Assembly (NCBI RefSeq): GCF_965204125.1
Contig: NZ_OZ241968.1
Span: 1,054,001 to 1,118,000, forward strand
Source: Poriferisodalis sp965204125
GTDB taxonomy: Bacteria > Actinomycetota > Acidimicrobiia > Acidimicrobiales > Poriferisodalaceae
Direction of reading: 5' to 3'
Length of the DNA stretch: 64,000 bases
Under the pieces are notes generated by a model, which saw nothing but the letters and a program-made list of their open reading frames with translations, was not told the DNA's origin and made no database searches. Every line of letters starts with the position of its first letter. The stretch's first letter is position 1. The position numbers and the translations under genes are program-made. Below, piece by piece: positions 17,801 through 25,867 of this stretch.

Positions 17801-18592
17801 ATGAGCCGCATGGCCGATGTCTCGCTCCTTGAGCATTCCGAATCGCTGTCGGCGACGATCACTCAAGCATCGCTTGCCAATGACGAATGGGTCGACGCAG
17901 ATGCGCCGCTCCGCGGGGGACAGTCGACCACCGCTCAAGAGCGCGTCAGGTTGATCTCGCTCGAGAGCGCCGAGTATCCGGACCGACTTCGTGCGATCGA
18001 ATTTCCGCCTCGCTATCTGTGCATCATCGGAGATTTTGCGAAGTCCACGCGCTGCCCGATCGCCATCGTCGGCAGCCGTTCAGCGAGCGACGACGGCGTT
18101 ACCGCAGCATTCAAGTCCGCTGCAGCGCTGGCCCAACGGGGTCACAGCATTGTCTCGGGCCTCGCCAGCGGAATCGATGCCGCTGCACATCGTGGCGCAC
18201 TCGCGGTGAGCGGCCACACCATTGCCGTCGTCGGCACCGGGGCAGACTGTGTGTACCCGACGGAGAACCTCAAACTGCGAGACGAGATCGCCAAGAGTGG
18301 AGCCATCGTCTCGCAGTTTCCGCTCGGCCATGGGCCCAGCAAGACCACGTTCCCCGCCCGCAATGCGGTCATCGCGGGCCTCAGCGCAGCCAGTCTTGTG
18401 ATCGAATCGAGCGGCCAGAGCGGTACACGCATCGAAGCCGAACTGACGCTCGAGCAGGCCAAACCAGTGCTGCTGTGGGCGCCCGTCCTCGGTGATGAGG
18501 CATGGGCTCGGGAATTTACGAAGCACCCGCTCGTGGCCTTCGTCGAGTGCGTTGACGATGTCGCCGCTGTTCTTGACCGCTGCGCAAAGTGA
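17801..18592 (+). CDS. DprA/Smf-like SLOG protein (ShosA-like)
   Basis: 263 aa from ATG 17801; an in-frame GTG at 17780 would add 7 residues. After a variable N terminus the DprA Rossmann-like core is clear: 'YPDRLRAIEFPPRYLCIIGD', 'CPIAIVGSRSASDDGVTAAF', 'GHSIVSGLASGIDAAAHRGA', 'TIAVVGTGADCVYPTEN', 'FPLGHGPSKTTFPARN', 'LVIESSGQSGT'. These are the nucleotide and ssDNA-binding motifs of DprA. Its pairing with a phosphoribosyltransferase, rather than with transformation genes, points to the ShosTA type of toxin-antitoxin/antiphage module, in which the DprA-like protein is the antitoxin. The stop overlaps the start of the next gene (GTGA), so the two are translationally coupled. Confidence 0.88.
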   Translation: MSRMADVSLLEHSESLSATITQASLANDEWVDADAPLRGGQSTTAQERVRLISLESAEYPDRLRAIEFPPRYLCIIGDFAKSTRCPIAIVGSRSASDDGVTAAFKSAAALAQRGHSIVSGLASGIDAAAHRGALAVSGHTIAVVGTGADCVYPTENLKLRDEIAKSGAIVSQFPLGHGPSKTTFPARNAVIAGLSAASLVIESSGQSGTRIEAELTLEQAKPVLLWAPVLGDEAWAREFTKHPLVAFVECVDDVAAVLDRCAK

Positions 18593-19332
18593 CAGCCGAC
18601 CTCATCGCCATTTCGGACGCACTCGCGGACGAGCTTGTCCCGATGCCCGGCGATGCGCCAGATGTCTGTCCGATGTGCCGCTCCGGTCGCACATCGCCTC
18701 CCGCGCTGTGCAATAGCTGCACCAACACCTCCGGCCAAGTCGCCCATCCATGTCCGATGGTCATTCCGATCAGCTTCTACGCCAAGCCCTCGCCGCTGCG
18801 CGAGCGGATGCACGACTTCAAGGAGCACAGCGACGAGACCGTTCGTGCAAGAGAGTCAAGAAACGTCGCGGCGATCGCTGCCCGGTACATCACCGAGCAC
18901 GGCGGAGCGCTCGCCGCAAAGTTCGGGACTTGGGACGAAACTGTCGCAGTGCCGTCGACTCATCACAGCGACCGGCCCGCGCTTCAGTCGGCCATCGAGG
19001 ACAACTTTCCCGGCATCTTCGCTCCGTTCGCCCGGCCGCTGATTCAAGGTCCCGGCAACATGGATTTCAATCAGGCAAGCGAATCTGGATTCCTCCCGGC
19101 CGGAGTAGTCGACGGCAAGAGGTATCTGCTCATCGACGATACGTTCACCACGGGCGCCCGGCTGCACTCGGCACATCACGCGCTCGTGGCAGGCGGGGCC
19201 ATTGTCCCCGCAGCCATCATCGTCACACGCAAGATCAATCCGTCCCCGCTCTACGGCAGTCTTGCTATGTGGAACCGACAGACTCAGGTCGCGTTCCGAT
19301 TTGATGCGCCTCCATGGTGGAGCGCAAGGTAG
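18589..19332 (+). CDS. ComF-like phosphoribosyltransferase (ShosT-like toxin candidate)
   Basis: 247 aa from GTG 18589. A Cys4 zinc ribbon near residues 27-43 ('CPMCRSG...CNSC') leads into a type I PRTase fold with the PRPP loop 'YLLIDDTFTTGARLHSAHHA' near residue 180. The middle ('AVPSTHHSDRPALQSAIEDN') resembles ComF-type proteins. In ShosTA, a PRTase toxin is paired with a DprA-like antitoxin; the order here is antitoxin first. The start overlaps the DprA-like stop by four bases. Substrate and effect are unknown; interference with nucleotide metabolism is an inference. This reading is favoured over competence because ComF and DprA are normally unlinked. Confidence 0.83.
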   Translation: MTADLIAISDALADELVPMPGDAPDVCPMCRSGRTSPPALCNSCTNTSGQVAHPCPMVIPISFYAKPSPLRERMHDFKEHSDETVRARESRNVAAIAARYITEHGGALAAKFGTWDETVAVPSTHHSDRPALQSAIEDNFPGIFAPFARPLIQGPGNMDFNQASESGFLPAGVVDGKRYLLIDDTFTTGARLHSAHHALVAGGAIVPAAIIVTRKINPSPLYGSLAMWNRQTQVAFRFDAPPWWSAR

Positions 19333-19450
19333 GACAGTGCTTGAGGATTCCAGTCGCGAGAGTCGGGCGGCAGCTGGGTACTGGTGCCAGCGCCTGCCGC
19401 AGATTGGCGCCAGTGCTGGAGTCGCCAAGACGAAGTGACGGCAACTGTTG

Positions 19451-20064
19451 ATGCTCGCTGAGGAGACGGCTGTTGCCCTGCGGGTCTCGAGTACCAGCCG
19501 GGTTTTCTGTCCGCAGATGAGGAGACTGAGCTGCTCGCGAAGATCGACGGCTGCGGGTGGCTCGGCGATCTCGCGAGGCGCGTGCAGCACTACGGGTACA
19601 AGTACGACTACGCGAATCGTCAGCTCGACGAGTCCGCCCGCATCGGGCCGCTGCCGGAGTGGCTGACGCAGCTCACGCACAGGGTTCGTGCCGCCGCGTC
19701 TGAGGACTCGAAGCACCTGCTCGACGCGCATCAGCCATTCGAGCAGGCGATCGTCAACGAGTACGAGCCCGGCCAAGGCATTGCGCCGCACATCGACAGG
19801 GATTGCTTCGGACCGGTCGTTGCAACCGTGAGCTTGGGCTCAGCGGTCGACATGGATTTCCGCTGCGACGCCACCGGCGAGGGGTTCGTGCAGCGGCTGG
19901 AGCCCCGCAGTCTCGTTCTCATGCACGGCGATGCGCGCTGGCGGTGGCGTCATGGCATCGCCAAGCGGCGCACCGACGCCTGGGGTGGGCAGAAGGTCGC
20001 CCGCCTGCGACGCGTGTCGATCACCTTCCGCACCATCGCGGACACAGAGTCGGACGCTCCTTGA
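19451..20064 (+). pseudogene. AlkB-like 2-oxoglutarate/Fe(II) dioxygenase with one-base frameshift
   Basis: The C-terminal 160 residues are intact in one frame and show the AlkB core: 'HYGYKYDYANRQLD', 'EQAIVNEYEPGQGIAPHIDR' (iron-binding His-x-Asp), 'SLGSAVDMDF' and 'RHGIAKRRTD' (iron-binding His, 2-oxoglutarate Arg). Upstream this frame reads on sensibly as 'GLEYQPGFLSADEETELLAK' but has no start codon before a stop. The likely start, ATG 19451 (MLAEETAVALR), is in another frame. Adding one G to the GGG at 19482-19484 joins them as 'VALRGLEYQPGFL', matching the family N terminus. AlkB enzymes repair alkylated bases. A sequencing indel would make this gene functional. Confidence 0.8.
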
Positions 20065-20241
20065 CGCACGCCCGGCCGTGACCTCACGGCGCTGCGCGAG
20101 GCAGGTGAGACTCGACCGGCCGGCAGCGGGGCGCAGCGCGCTGCGCAGTGCATCGTCGGCCGCCAAGTCGGCACGAATGCCGGGCAAGCCCTCAAAGCAA
20201 AAGTGCGCGGCGAATTGTCGCCTCAAATCAGGTGGCGCGAT

Positions 20242-20409
20242 TTACCGGGACGCTATGACCAACGGCGTGCGGCTTGAGCTCGACAGCCACTGGTGACAGT
20301 GCTCGCATATCCACCCTGTGATTCTCACGAGGTTGTCGTGGTCTGCGGTCAGGTTGCGCCGGTGGATCGGTTCGTGGTGGGCGATTCGGTTGCGAAGGAA
20401 GTTCAGGCG
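20242..20409 (-). pseudogene. C-terminal fragment of an Abi-like (HEPN) protein
   Basis: The minus frame ending in TAA at 20242 reads 'RLNFLRNRIAHHEPIHRRNL' followed by 'TADHDNLVRITGWI'. The RNRIAHHEPI segment is typical of the Abi-like family, with the R-x4-H arrangement of HEPN RNases. The N-terminal two thirds are absent, so this is a remnant. It lies between the AlkB-like gene and an HTH fragment. Confidence 0.6.
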
Positions 20410-20525
20410 TTGACATGTCACTCGCCAGGGGTAAGCTCTCGATCGAAGACCCCGGAACCGTCAATGCTTCGGCAAACGGCCGGGGTTACGCCTTTGCGGA
20501 CAGCAAACACGAGGCCCCTGCAGGA

Positions 20526-20570
20526 GTCCAACGATCTACGTCCGCCCGGCCCGAAGCCGGCCGAAGCTGA
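20526..20570 (+). pseudogene. Fragment of an HTH antitoxin gene related to the one at 48416-49081
   Basis: About 44 bp, with few mismatches, match the coding strand of the intact HTH gene (around 48910-48954), covering its 'VQRFASARPEAG' codons. The match ends near the reversed S-layer leader that begins at 20634. A second fragment of the same gene is fused to a leader at 62691-62730. Confidence 0.65.
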
Positions 20571-20633
20571 AATGAGCCCGCGGCGGTGCGCGGAACTGCC
20601 TGCCCCGCAGCTCCGCCCAGACAGACACGATCC

Positions 20634-20765
20634 TGTTTCTCCTTGTTCGGCTCCTTTCCGTGCGATCTCGAGCCCCGACAGTCCCCAGATGGGTCCGTAT
20701 GTGCGGTGCCTGGGCCGCCGCAGTCGGCCTCGGCCGCAGCGTTGCTCGACGGGGCTGACCGTTAC
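20634..20765 (-). repeat. Orphan S-layer leader with 80-bp upstream extension
   Basis: Positions 20634-20684 are the conserved leader in minus orientation, and 20685-20765 match the DNA preceding the leader copy at 46471-46566. On its minus-strand side it runs only a few codons into an S-layer-like start (GTG TCT GTC TGG GCG GAG) before unrelated DNA. No S-layer gene follows. The plus-strand gene at 20775 starts just beyond it. Confidence 0.8.
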
Positions 20766-20774
20766 GATTCGGTC

Positions 20775-21236
20775 ATGAGCGCGAGCGCAGCTGCGACGTC
20801 GGTGGACGTCCCTGATGTGTTGCTGCGCGCCTGTGATCTGCCTGGGTTGATCGCGGACGACGACGGGAGGGGCCGTGTGGTGGCCATCCGGCAGTTCGTC
20901 AAGGACTGGGCGGCCGCTGACCCGCTGCGCCGGCGCCGCATGATCGCCGACCCGCCGCGGCATCGCCGCCTTCGCCACCGTTTCGGGGCGCGTCGTTTTG
21001 ATCTCGCCCGCATAGCGGCCGTGGTCGATGCGCTGTGCGAACGCGACGGCGTGCAGGCCCCGTCGTGGGTCGCGGCGTCGCGGGCGCGCCGGCCTGTGTC
21101 GCTGACGAAGTCACGCTTGGACCAGTCGCCGTGGAATGACTGGGTGCGCTCGGTGGCGCCGCCTGCATGCGGCCGGCACAACGTGTGGTTCGTGCCCGCA
21201 ACCCTTGACGACCACCGGGTGCATGGCTTCCGCTGA
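20775..21236 (+). CDS. Hypothetical protein, likely partner of the adjacent nucleotidyltransferase
   Basis: 153 aa from ATG 20775. Longer upstream frames run through the repeated leader and are not credible. The sequence is Arg-rich and helical ('VVAIRQFVKDWAAADPLRRR', 'RFDLARIAAVVDALCERDGV') with a C-terminal 'PACGRHNVWFVPATLDDHRV'. Similar actinobacterial proteins often precede DUF6036-type nucleotidyltransferases, so an antitoxin role is plausible. The stop overlaps the next gene's start by 14 bp. Confidence 0.72.
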   Translation: MSASAAATSVDVPDVLLRACDLPGLIADDDGRGRVVAIRQFVKDWAAADPLRRRRMIADPPRHRRLRHRFGARRFDLARIAAVVDALCERDGVQAPSWVAASRARRPVSLTKSRLDQSPWNDWVRSVAPPACGRHNVWFVPATLDDHRVHGFR

Positions 21237-21648
21237 GCGCGGTTCAGGACCAGCGGAGACTCTGTTCACCGCAGAACGAATGCTCGGCTACTTGGCCGAG
21301 CTGGACGATGTGCTCGCCGACGAGGGCGTAGCCGAAGTGCTGCACCTGCACGTGGCAGGTGGCGCGGTCATCGCCACCAAGACCGACGCCCGGCTCACCT
21401 CAGATGTCGATGTCGTCTCTGAGGCGATGACCGAGCAGCTGCGACGTGCCGTTGTGGTGGTGAGCGAGCGTCACCCAGGACTTCGCCGTGATTGGCTCAA
21501 CGACGGCGCCAAGCTCCAGCGCGTCAACCTGCCCATGGAACCCGAGCGCATCTACACCGGCAGTTGCCTGGTGGTGGACTCAGCGGGCGACCGCTACGTG
21601 CTGGCGATGAAGCTCGCCAGCGGACGACCGATCGACGAAGCCGAATGA
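21223..21648 (+). CDS. DUF6036-like nucleotidyltransferase, C terminus probably truncated
   Basis: 141 aa from ATG 21223. The nucleotidyltransferase signature is clear: 'LHVAGGAVIATKTDARLTSD' followed by VDVV (GG motif, then T-x-D-V-D). 'DRYVLAMKLASGRPIDEAE' resembles the end of the catalytic domain, but the following helices usual in this family are missing. Downstream DNA is the minimal leader-plus-hairpin unit of the S-layer family, so the tail may have been lost in that recombination. It forms a likely toxin-antitoxin pair with the preceding gene. Confidence 0.75.
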   Translation: MASAERGSGPAETLFTAERMLGYLAELDDVLADEGVAEVLHLHVAGGAVIATKTDARLTSDVDVVSEAMTEQLRRAVVVVSERHPGLRRDWLNDGAKLQRVNLPMEPERIYTGSCLVVDSAGDRYVLAMKLASGRPIDEAE

Positions 21649-21732
21649 GGATCCGCCGCCCAAAGTGAGCCCCGGCTGCAGCGGAGCCAGACAAGACCTT
21701 GTCGCGGGCCCCGAGCATGTCCCGCACAGACG

Positions 21733-21893
21733 CGAGGAGCCCCAGGGGCGGGACCCCTGCGACTGCAGATGCACCGCCGTGCCCAGCCTTGGCGGCCACA
21801 GTGTCGACCGCCTGCCCGCCGCTCCGCCCAGACAGCCAAGGTCCTGTTTCTCCTTGTTCGGCTCCTTTCCGTGCGATCTCGGGCCCTGACAGT
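21733..21893 (-). repeat. Minimal S-layer unit: leader plus terminator-type hairpin, coding region deleted
   Basis: In minus orientation the conserved leader (21893 to 21845) is followed by TTG GCT GTC TGG GCG GAG and then only about 90 bp before a degenerate copy of the family's 3' hairpin (CAGGGG at 21743-21748, CCCCTG at 21754-21759) with its CGCGTCTG flank. It looks like an S-layer gene from which almost all of the roughly 2.9-kb coding sequence was removed. Confidence 0.7.
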
Positions 21894-21964
21894 CTCAAGA
21901 CGGCCGTTCGCGAGATGTTCGGGCTGCATCGACGGCATGGCGTCAACTGTCGACCAGAGATTCA

Positions 21965-22030
21965 CAAATCTGTCGGCTGCAAACATCAGAAATTGTCGGC
22001 TGGAGCCTCCTGAAGTTGTCGGTTGCACGA
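21965..22030. repeat. Three imperfect about 23-bp direct repeats (TGTCGGCTG core)
   Basis: 'AAATCTGTCGGCTG', 'AAATTGTCGGCTG' and 'AAGTTGTCGGTTG' recur at 23-24 bp spacing. This recalls the multiple terminal repeats of some IS21-type elements, but no transposase gene is present, so it is at most a remnant. Confidence 0.4.
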
Positions 22031-22123
22031 GGAGCGCCCGTGTCCGACGGTGACGCAGCCACCGACTGCCACGACCGCGCGGAGGATCGTCACACCGCTC
22101 CCGCCCGCCCGGCAGAGACTTGG

Positions 22124-23404
22124 TCAGGTCGTCCAGAGTGAGGAGATGGGCCGCATGCTGATGCGGTCCCCGAGGCTGAGGTCGTGCTCGCCCATGTGCA
22201 GCACGATCCCGCCGGCGAACGCTCCGGGGGCCACGGTGTCGAGCCGGTCGCGCAGCCAGCGAAGGTGATCTGCGGCGCGGGGCGAGGGAGAGCTGCTGGC
22301 CTTGACCTCGATGGCGGTCACCGAGCCGTCGGGCGTCTCGAGGATGATGTCTGCCTCATGGTGCGCGTCGCGGTAGTGCCACAGGCTGATGCGAACAGCG
22401 CTGCTGGTGGCTTGACGGGCGATCTCGTTGACGACGAACGACTCCGCCAGCATGCCGAATGCCTGTGACGTCGGCGCCAGCAGCGCCTGTGGCCCGGTGC
22501 CGAGCAGGTGCGCGGCGAGGCCGGTGTCGGCAATGTGCAGCTTGGGGCGCCGGATCGCTCGCGCCGACAGGTTGCGCGACCAGGCCGGGAGCTCCTGTGT
22601 CAAGAACACGGCCCGGAGCCAATCGAGGTAGCTGACGACGGTCGGCTGGCTGATGGCGAGCCGCCTCGACGCCGCGGTGAGGTTCAGTTCCTGGGATGTC
22701 TGGGCGGCGGTCCAGCGCAGCAGCGGCGCCAGGGCGGTGGATCGCCGGATGTCCGCAAGCGCAGTGATGTCGCGCCCCACGACGGTCTCGATATAGCTCT
22801 CGAACCAGCCCGCACGCAGGTCCTCGGGCAGCCGCAGCACCTCGGGATACCCGCCAATGCAGATCAGCTCGGCATAGTCGCGCCGGCTCAGCGGCGGCGA
22901 GCTGCCAGGGCGCGGGGCACCGGGCGGGCTGTCGCCGCTCATCCACCTCTCGATCGGCGGGCTCTCGGCGCCGGCGATCTCGGCTTGAGACAGGGGGGTC
23001 AGGCGCATCAGCCTGGCTCGCCCGGCCAGCGACTCGCTGATAGTCGGCACCGACAAGAAATCGGTGGAACCGGTCAGCAGGAACCGGCCCGGCGTCTGCT
23101 CTTCGTCTGCCAGGCGCTTGACCGCCCTGATCAGCCGGTCGCCGGCCAACTGCACCTCATCGACAGCCAGCGGCGTCGGCCACGCACTCAGCAGCGCGGC
23201 GGGATCGTCAAGCGCAGCCTGCAGCATCGGCTCGTCTTCGAGGGTGACATAGGTGCCGCCTGCGCGCTCGGCCACCCTGCGCGCCAGGGTCGTCTTCCCC
23301 GACTGGCGCGCACCGTGCAGCACCACGACGCGAAAGCCGCCAAGCGCACGGCTGACGCGGGGACTGAGGTGCCGGGCGATGTGCCCCTCGATGCGTGCGA
23401 CCAC
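22124..23404 (-). CDS. AAA-family ATPase with C-terminal DUF4143
   Basis: 426 aa from GTG 23404. The N-terminal ATPase has Walker A 'VLHGARQSGKTT', Walker B 'PLAVDEVQLA' and sensor 'RFLLTGSTDF'. The middle ('IGGYPEVLRLPEDLRAGWFE', 'SYIETVVGRDI') and the C-terminal nuclease-like DUF4143 region ('HHEADIILETPDGSVTAIEV' then KASS, a D-ExK-like motif) are typical. These stand-alone ATPases are common in actinobacterial accessory DNA, with no settled function; some accompany toxin-antitoxin genes. The gene appears complete. A C-terminal fragment of a relative lies at 32297-32515. Confidence 0.9.
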   Translation of the reverse strand: MVARIEGHIARHLSPRVSRALGGFRVVVLHGARQSGKTTLARRVAERAGGTYVTLEDEPMLQAALDDPAALLSAWPTPLAVDEVQLAGDRLIRAVKRLADEEQTPGRFLLTGSTDFLSVPTISESLAGRARLMRLTPLSQAEIAGAESPPIERWMSGDSPPGAPRPGSSPPLSRRDYAELICIGGYPEVLRLPEDLRAGWFESYIETVVGRDITALADIRRSTALAPLLRWTAAQTSQELNLTAASRRLAISQPTVVSYLDWLRAVFLTQELPAWSRNLSARAIRRPKLHIADTGLAAHLLGTGPQALLAPTSQAFGMLAESFVVNEIARQATSSAVRISLWHYRDAHHEADIILETPDGSVTAIEVKASSSPSPRAADHLRWLRDRLDTVAPGAFAGGIVLHMGEHDLSLGDRISMRPISSLWTT

Positions 23405-23743
23405 ACTTCCACACTAGCCCAAATGATAGTTTCGCACGGACGCTAATGAGAGAACTGCACCATCACTGCTTGCTGTATTGCACAGCGGCGACGCCCGAAG
23501 CTGTACCGGGCCGTTGCGGGTCGTCGGTGAGAGCCGAGATGAGCTGCGGCAGCTCGGGCAGGCGGGCAGCGCTAGTCTCGCGCGCCTCCGAAGAGGCAGA
23601 GCGTGTGGAGAATCTGGCACAGCGGCGAGCCGCATCACGACAGGCACAGATGTGCCGGTGCTTCTGCCGCCCCGGGAGACGAACCTGCCGTCCGGTCTGG
23701 TGCACCTTCCGTCAGGTTTGGCGGCACTGTGGGCCGCCGTCGC

Positions 23744-25867
23744 ATGCGGCGCGGTGCCGTGGCGGTTGCTGTGGTTGCGCTGGTCGCCGCCGCCACCGTT
23801 GCGTTCCCGGTGGGTGCGCAGGCGCTCGACAGAGGCTCGCCCATGCAGACGGTGCGGATATCGAACGGCCTGTACCTGTTCTGGTACGAGGTGGCAGGAG
23901 CAACGGGCTACGACGTGCAGATGCGCTCCCTGGGCAGCGACAACACCTGGCAGCAGTGGAACAGCGTCGACTACAGCGGCACGTACCAGCCGCTCATCGT
24001 CACCGGTCTGGTGTCGGGCACCAAGTACCAATGGCGGGTCCGAGCGAAGAACGGCACGCAGACGGGCCCGTGGTCGCCCACCGATGACGACACCGACCCT
24101 GCGTACAACCAGACAGTGACGGCGTTCGGCAGCGGCGTGCCCAACGCGCCGATCATCACGGCGGTCTCGGGCACCGCGCAGTCGATCACGGTCGGGTGGA
24201 TCCCCGGGGAGTCGCGCAGCGGTGTGGCAGCGGACGGCTGGGTCGTCAGCTATTTCTGGTACGACGAGAACGACCAGTACCACATCCGCCGTTCCGAGCG
24301 TCTTGCAGCGTCGGCGAGGACGCACACGTTCAACGTAGCCACAGGCGTCGATGTCGAGTACGAGGTGTTCGTGCGGTCCTACGCCGGGACGCGTGCAGCC
24401 GGTGCGTCATCGAACGTCGTGTGCGTCATCCCGAACCGGGTGCATGCGGCGCCGCATACACGGCTGCCGCCGCCTCGCACCCCTACGCAGAACCCGACGC
24501 CGCAACCGACGCCGACGACCCCGACGACGCAACCGCCACCCGACAACGACAACCCACCGCCCGACAACAACGAGGATCCGCCACCCGACAACAACGAGGA
24601 TCCGCCACCCGACAACGACAACCCACCGCCCGACAACAACGACAACCCACCGCCGAACAACGACAACCCACCGCCGAACAACGACAACCCACCGCCGAAC
24701 AACGAGAACCCACCGCCGAACAACGAGAACCCACCGCCGGGCAACGAGAACCCACCGCCGGGCAACGACAGCCCGCCGCCGGGCGATGCCGACGTACCGC
24801 AGTCAGACGACCCGGGCGATCCGCCGTCTCGCACCCCGAGGGGGAAGTGGCGCGACGTGGACGTGGAACGCGTGGGAGGCCCAGACCGGATCACCACCGG
24901 CGTCACCGTCGCCGAGACCTACGCCGAGCGGCGGAGAAACGCCGGCGACGACATCGACAGCGTGATCGTGGCGACCTCGCTGCGCTTCCCCGACGCGTTG
25001 TCGGCGTCGTCGTTGGCGGGGCTGATCGACGCGCCGATCCTGCTGACCGAGCTCGATCGGCTGTCGAAGCCCACGGCCGAGTTCATCGAGGCCCACGGCA
25101 TCGAGCGGGTGTTCATCATGGGCGAGCACGAGGCCGTGTCGTACAAGGTCCAGCGGGCCATCGAAGCCCTCGAGCCCGTGCGCGAGGTGATCCGCCTCGG
25201 CGGTGCCGACCGCTACGAGACGTCGGTCAAGATCGCCGAGTACGTGGGCACACCGGGCAGCTTCTGCGGCACCAACCGGCGAACCGTGCTGCTGGCCACC
25301 GGCACCAAGTTTCCCGATGCGCTCGCGGCAGCGCCGGTCGCGGCGGTCGGCAAGCACAGCCTGCTGCTCAGCTATCCCGACCGCCTGCCGCCGCTGGTGC
25401 GCACGCACCTGCACCAAGGCGCGCTGGAGGGCTCCATCGACCGTGTGGTGATCGTGGGCGAGACCAGCGCCGTCTCGCGCAGTGTGGAGCAGATGCTCGC
25501 ACGCCTCGGCCTGATCACGGTGCGCGTCGGCGGCGCCGACCGCTACGACACCGCCGCCCTGCTCGCCAAGTACGCGGTAGACGACACCTCGCCCACGCCG
25601 GCGGGCTGCCTCGGCAACAAGGCTGCGGCCATCGTCACCGGCCGCACTTTTGCCGACGCGCTGGTGGCCGGGCCGCTCATCGCCTACGCACAGGGTCCCA
25701 CGCTGCTGCTGAACCCGCCCAGCTTCATCCCCGCCCCCGTCGTGCGCGTGCTGCGCGCCGGCATCTTCGACCGCGAGGCGGTGGAGCTGGTGGTGGTGGG
25801 CGGTCGCCGTGCACTGCCCGATCAGCAGGTGAAATGGGTGCGCGACATCTTGCGGCGCGCCGACTAG
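23744..25867 (+). CDS. Secreted protein: two fibronectin III domains, Pro/Asn repeat linker, three CWB2 repeats
   Basis: About 707 aa from ATG 23744; an in-frame GTG at 23729 is also possible. Signal peptide: MRRGAVAVAVVALVAAATVA. Residues about 30-215 are two FN3-like domains ('NGLYLFWYEVAGATGYDVQM', 'GLVSGTKYQWRVRAKNG'; 'GTAQSITVGWIPGES'). Residues about 250-350 are a PPPDNDN/PPPNNEN stalk. Three CWB2 repeats follow ('VERVGGPDRITTGVTVAE', 'IRLGGADRYETSVKIAEY', 'VRVGGADRYDTAALLAKY'). FN3 domains usually bind proteins or glycans, so an adhesin on a stalk is a reasonable guess. Its stop shares a CTAG with the stop of the convergent gene. Confidence 0.9.
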   Translation: MRRGAVAVAVVALVAAATVAFPVGAQALDRGSPMQTVRISNGLYLFWYEVAGATGYDVQMRSLGSDNTWQQWNSVDYSGTYQPLIVTGLVSGTKYQWRVRAKNGTQTGPWSPTDDDTDPAYNQTVTAFGSGVPNAPIITAVSGTAQSITVGWIPGESRSGVAADGWVVSYFWYDENDQYHIRRSERLAASARTHTFNVATGVDVEYEVFVRSYAGTRAAGASSNVVCVIPNRVHAAPHTRLPPPRTPTQNPTPQPTPTTPTTQPPPDNDNPPPDNNEDPPPDNNEDPPPDNDNPPPDNNDNPPPNNDNPPPNNDNPPPNNENPPPNNENPPPGNENPPPGNDSPPPGDADVPQSDDPGDPPSRTPRGKWRDVDVERVGGPDRITTGVTVAETYAERRRNAGDDIDSVIVATSLRFPDALSASSLAGLIDAPILLTELDRLSKPTAEFIEAHGIERVFIMGEHEAVSYKVQRAIEALEPVREVIRLGGADRYETSVKIAEYVGTPGSFCGTNRRTVLLATGTKFPDALAAAPVAAVGKHSLLLSYPDRLPPLVRTHLHQGALEGSIDRVVIVGETSAVSRSVEQMLARLGLITVRVGGADRYDTAALLAKYAVDDTSPTPAGCLGNKAAAIVTGRTFADALVAGPLIAYAQGPTLLLNPPSFIPAPVVRVLRAGIFDREAVELVVVGGRRALPDQQVKWVRDILRRAD
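24534..24786 (+). repeat. 21-bp tandem coding repeats (PPPDNDN / PPPNNDN)
   Basis: About twelve degenerate units of seven codons (Pro3 then Asn/Asp/Glu) encode a stiff, acidic stalk. The period is a multiple of three, so length change keeps the frame. Confidence 0.85.

Noticed and set aside
16335..19332. Complete Thoeris system
   Set aside because: No TIR-domain ThsB-like gene is found in either direction; only the SIR2-SLOG component is present.
18589..19332. Natural competence genes dprA and comF
   Set aside because: The two are overlapped with a SIR2-SLOG effector and no DNA-uptake gene is nearby, which fits a defence module better.
21965..22030. Insertion sequence
   Set aside because: Only short repeated cores resembling IS ends are seen, with no transposase or fragment of one.
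24534..24786. Possible CRISPR or regulatory repeat array
   Set aside because: The repeats are 21 bp, directly adjacent, in frame and encode a Pro/Asn stalk; there are no spacers.
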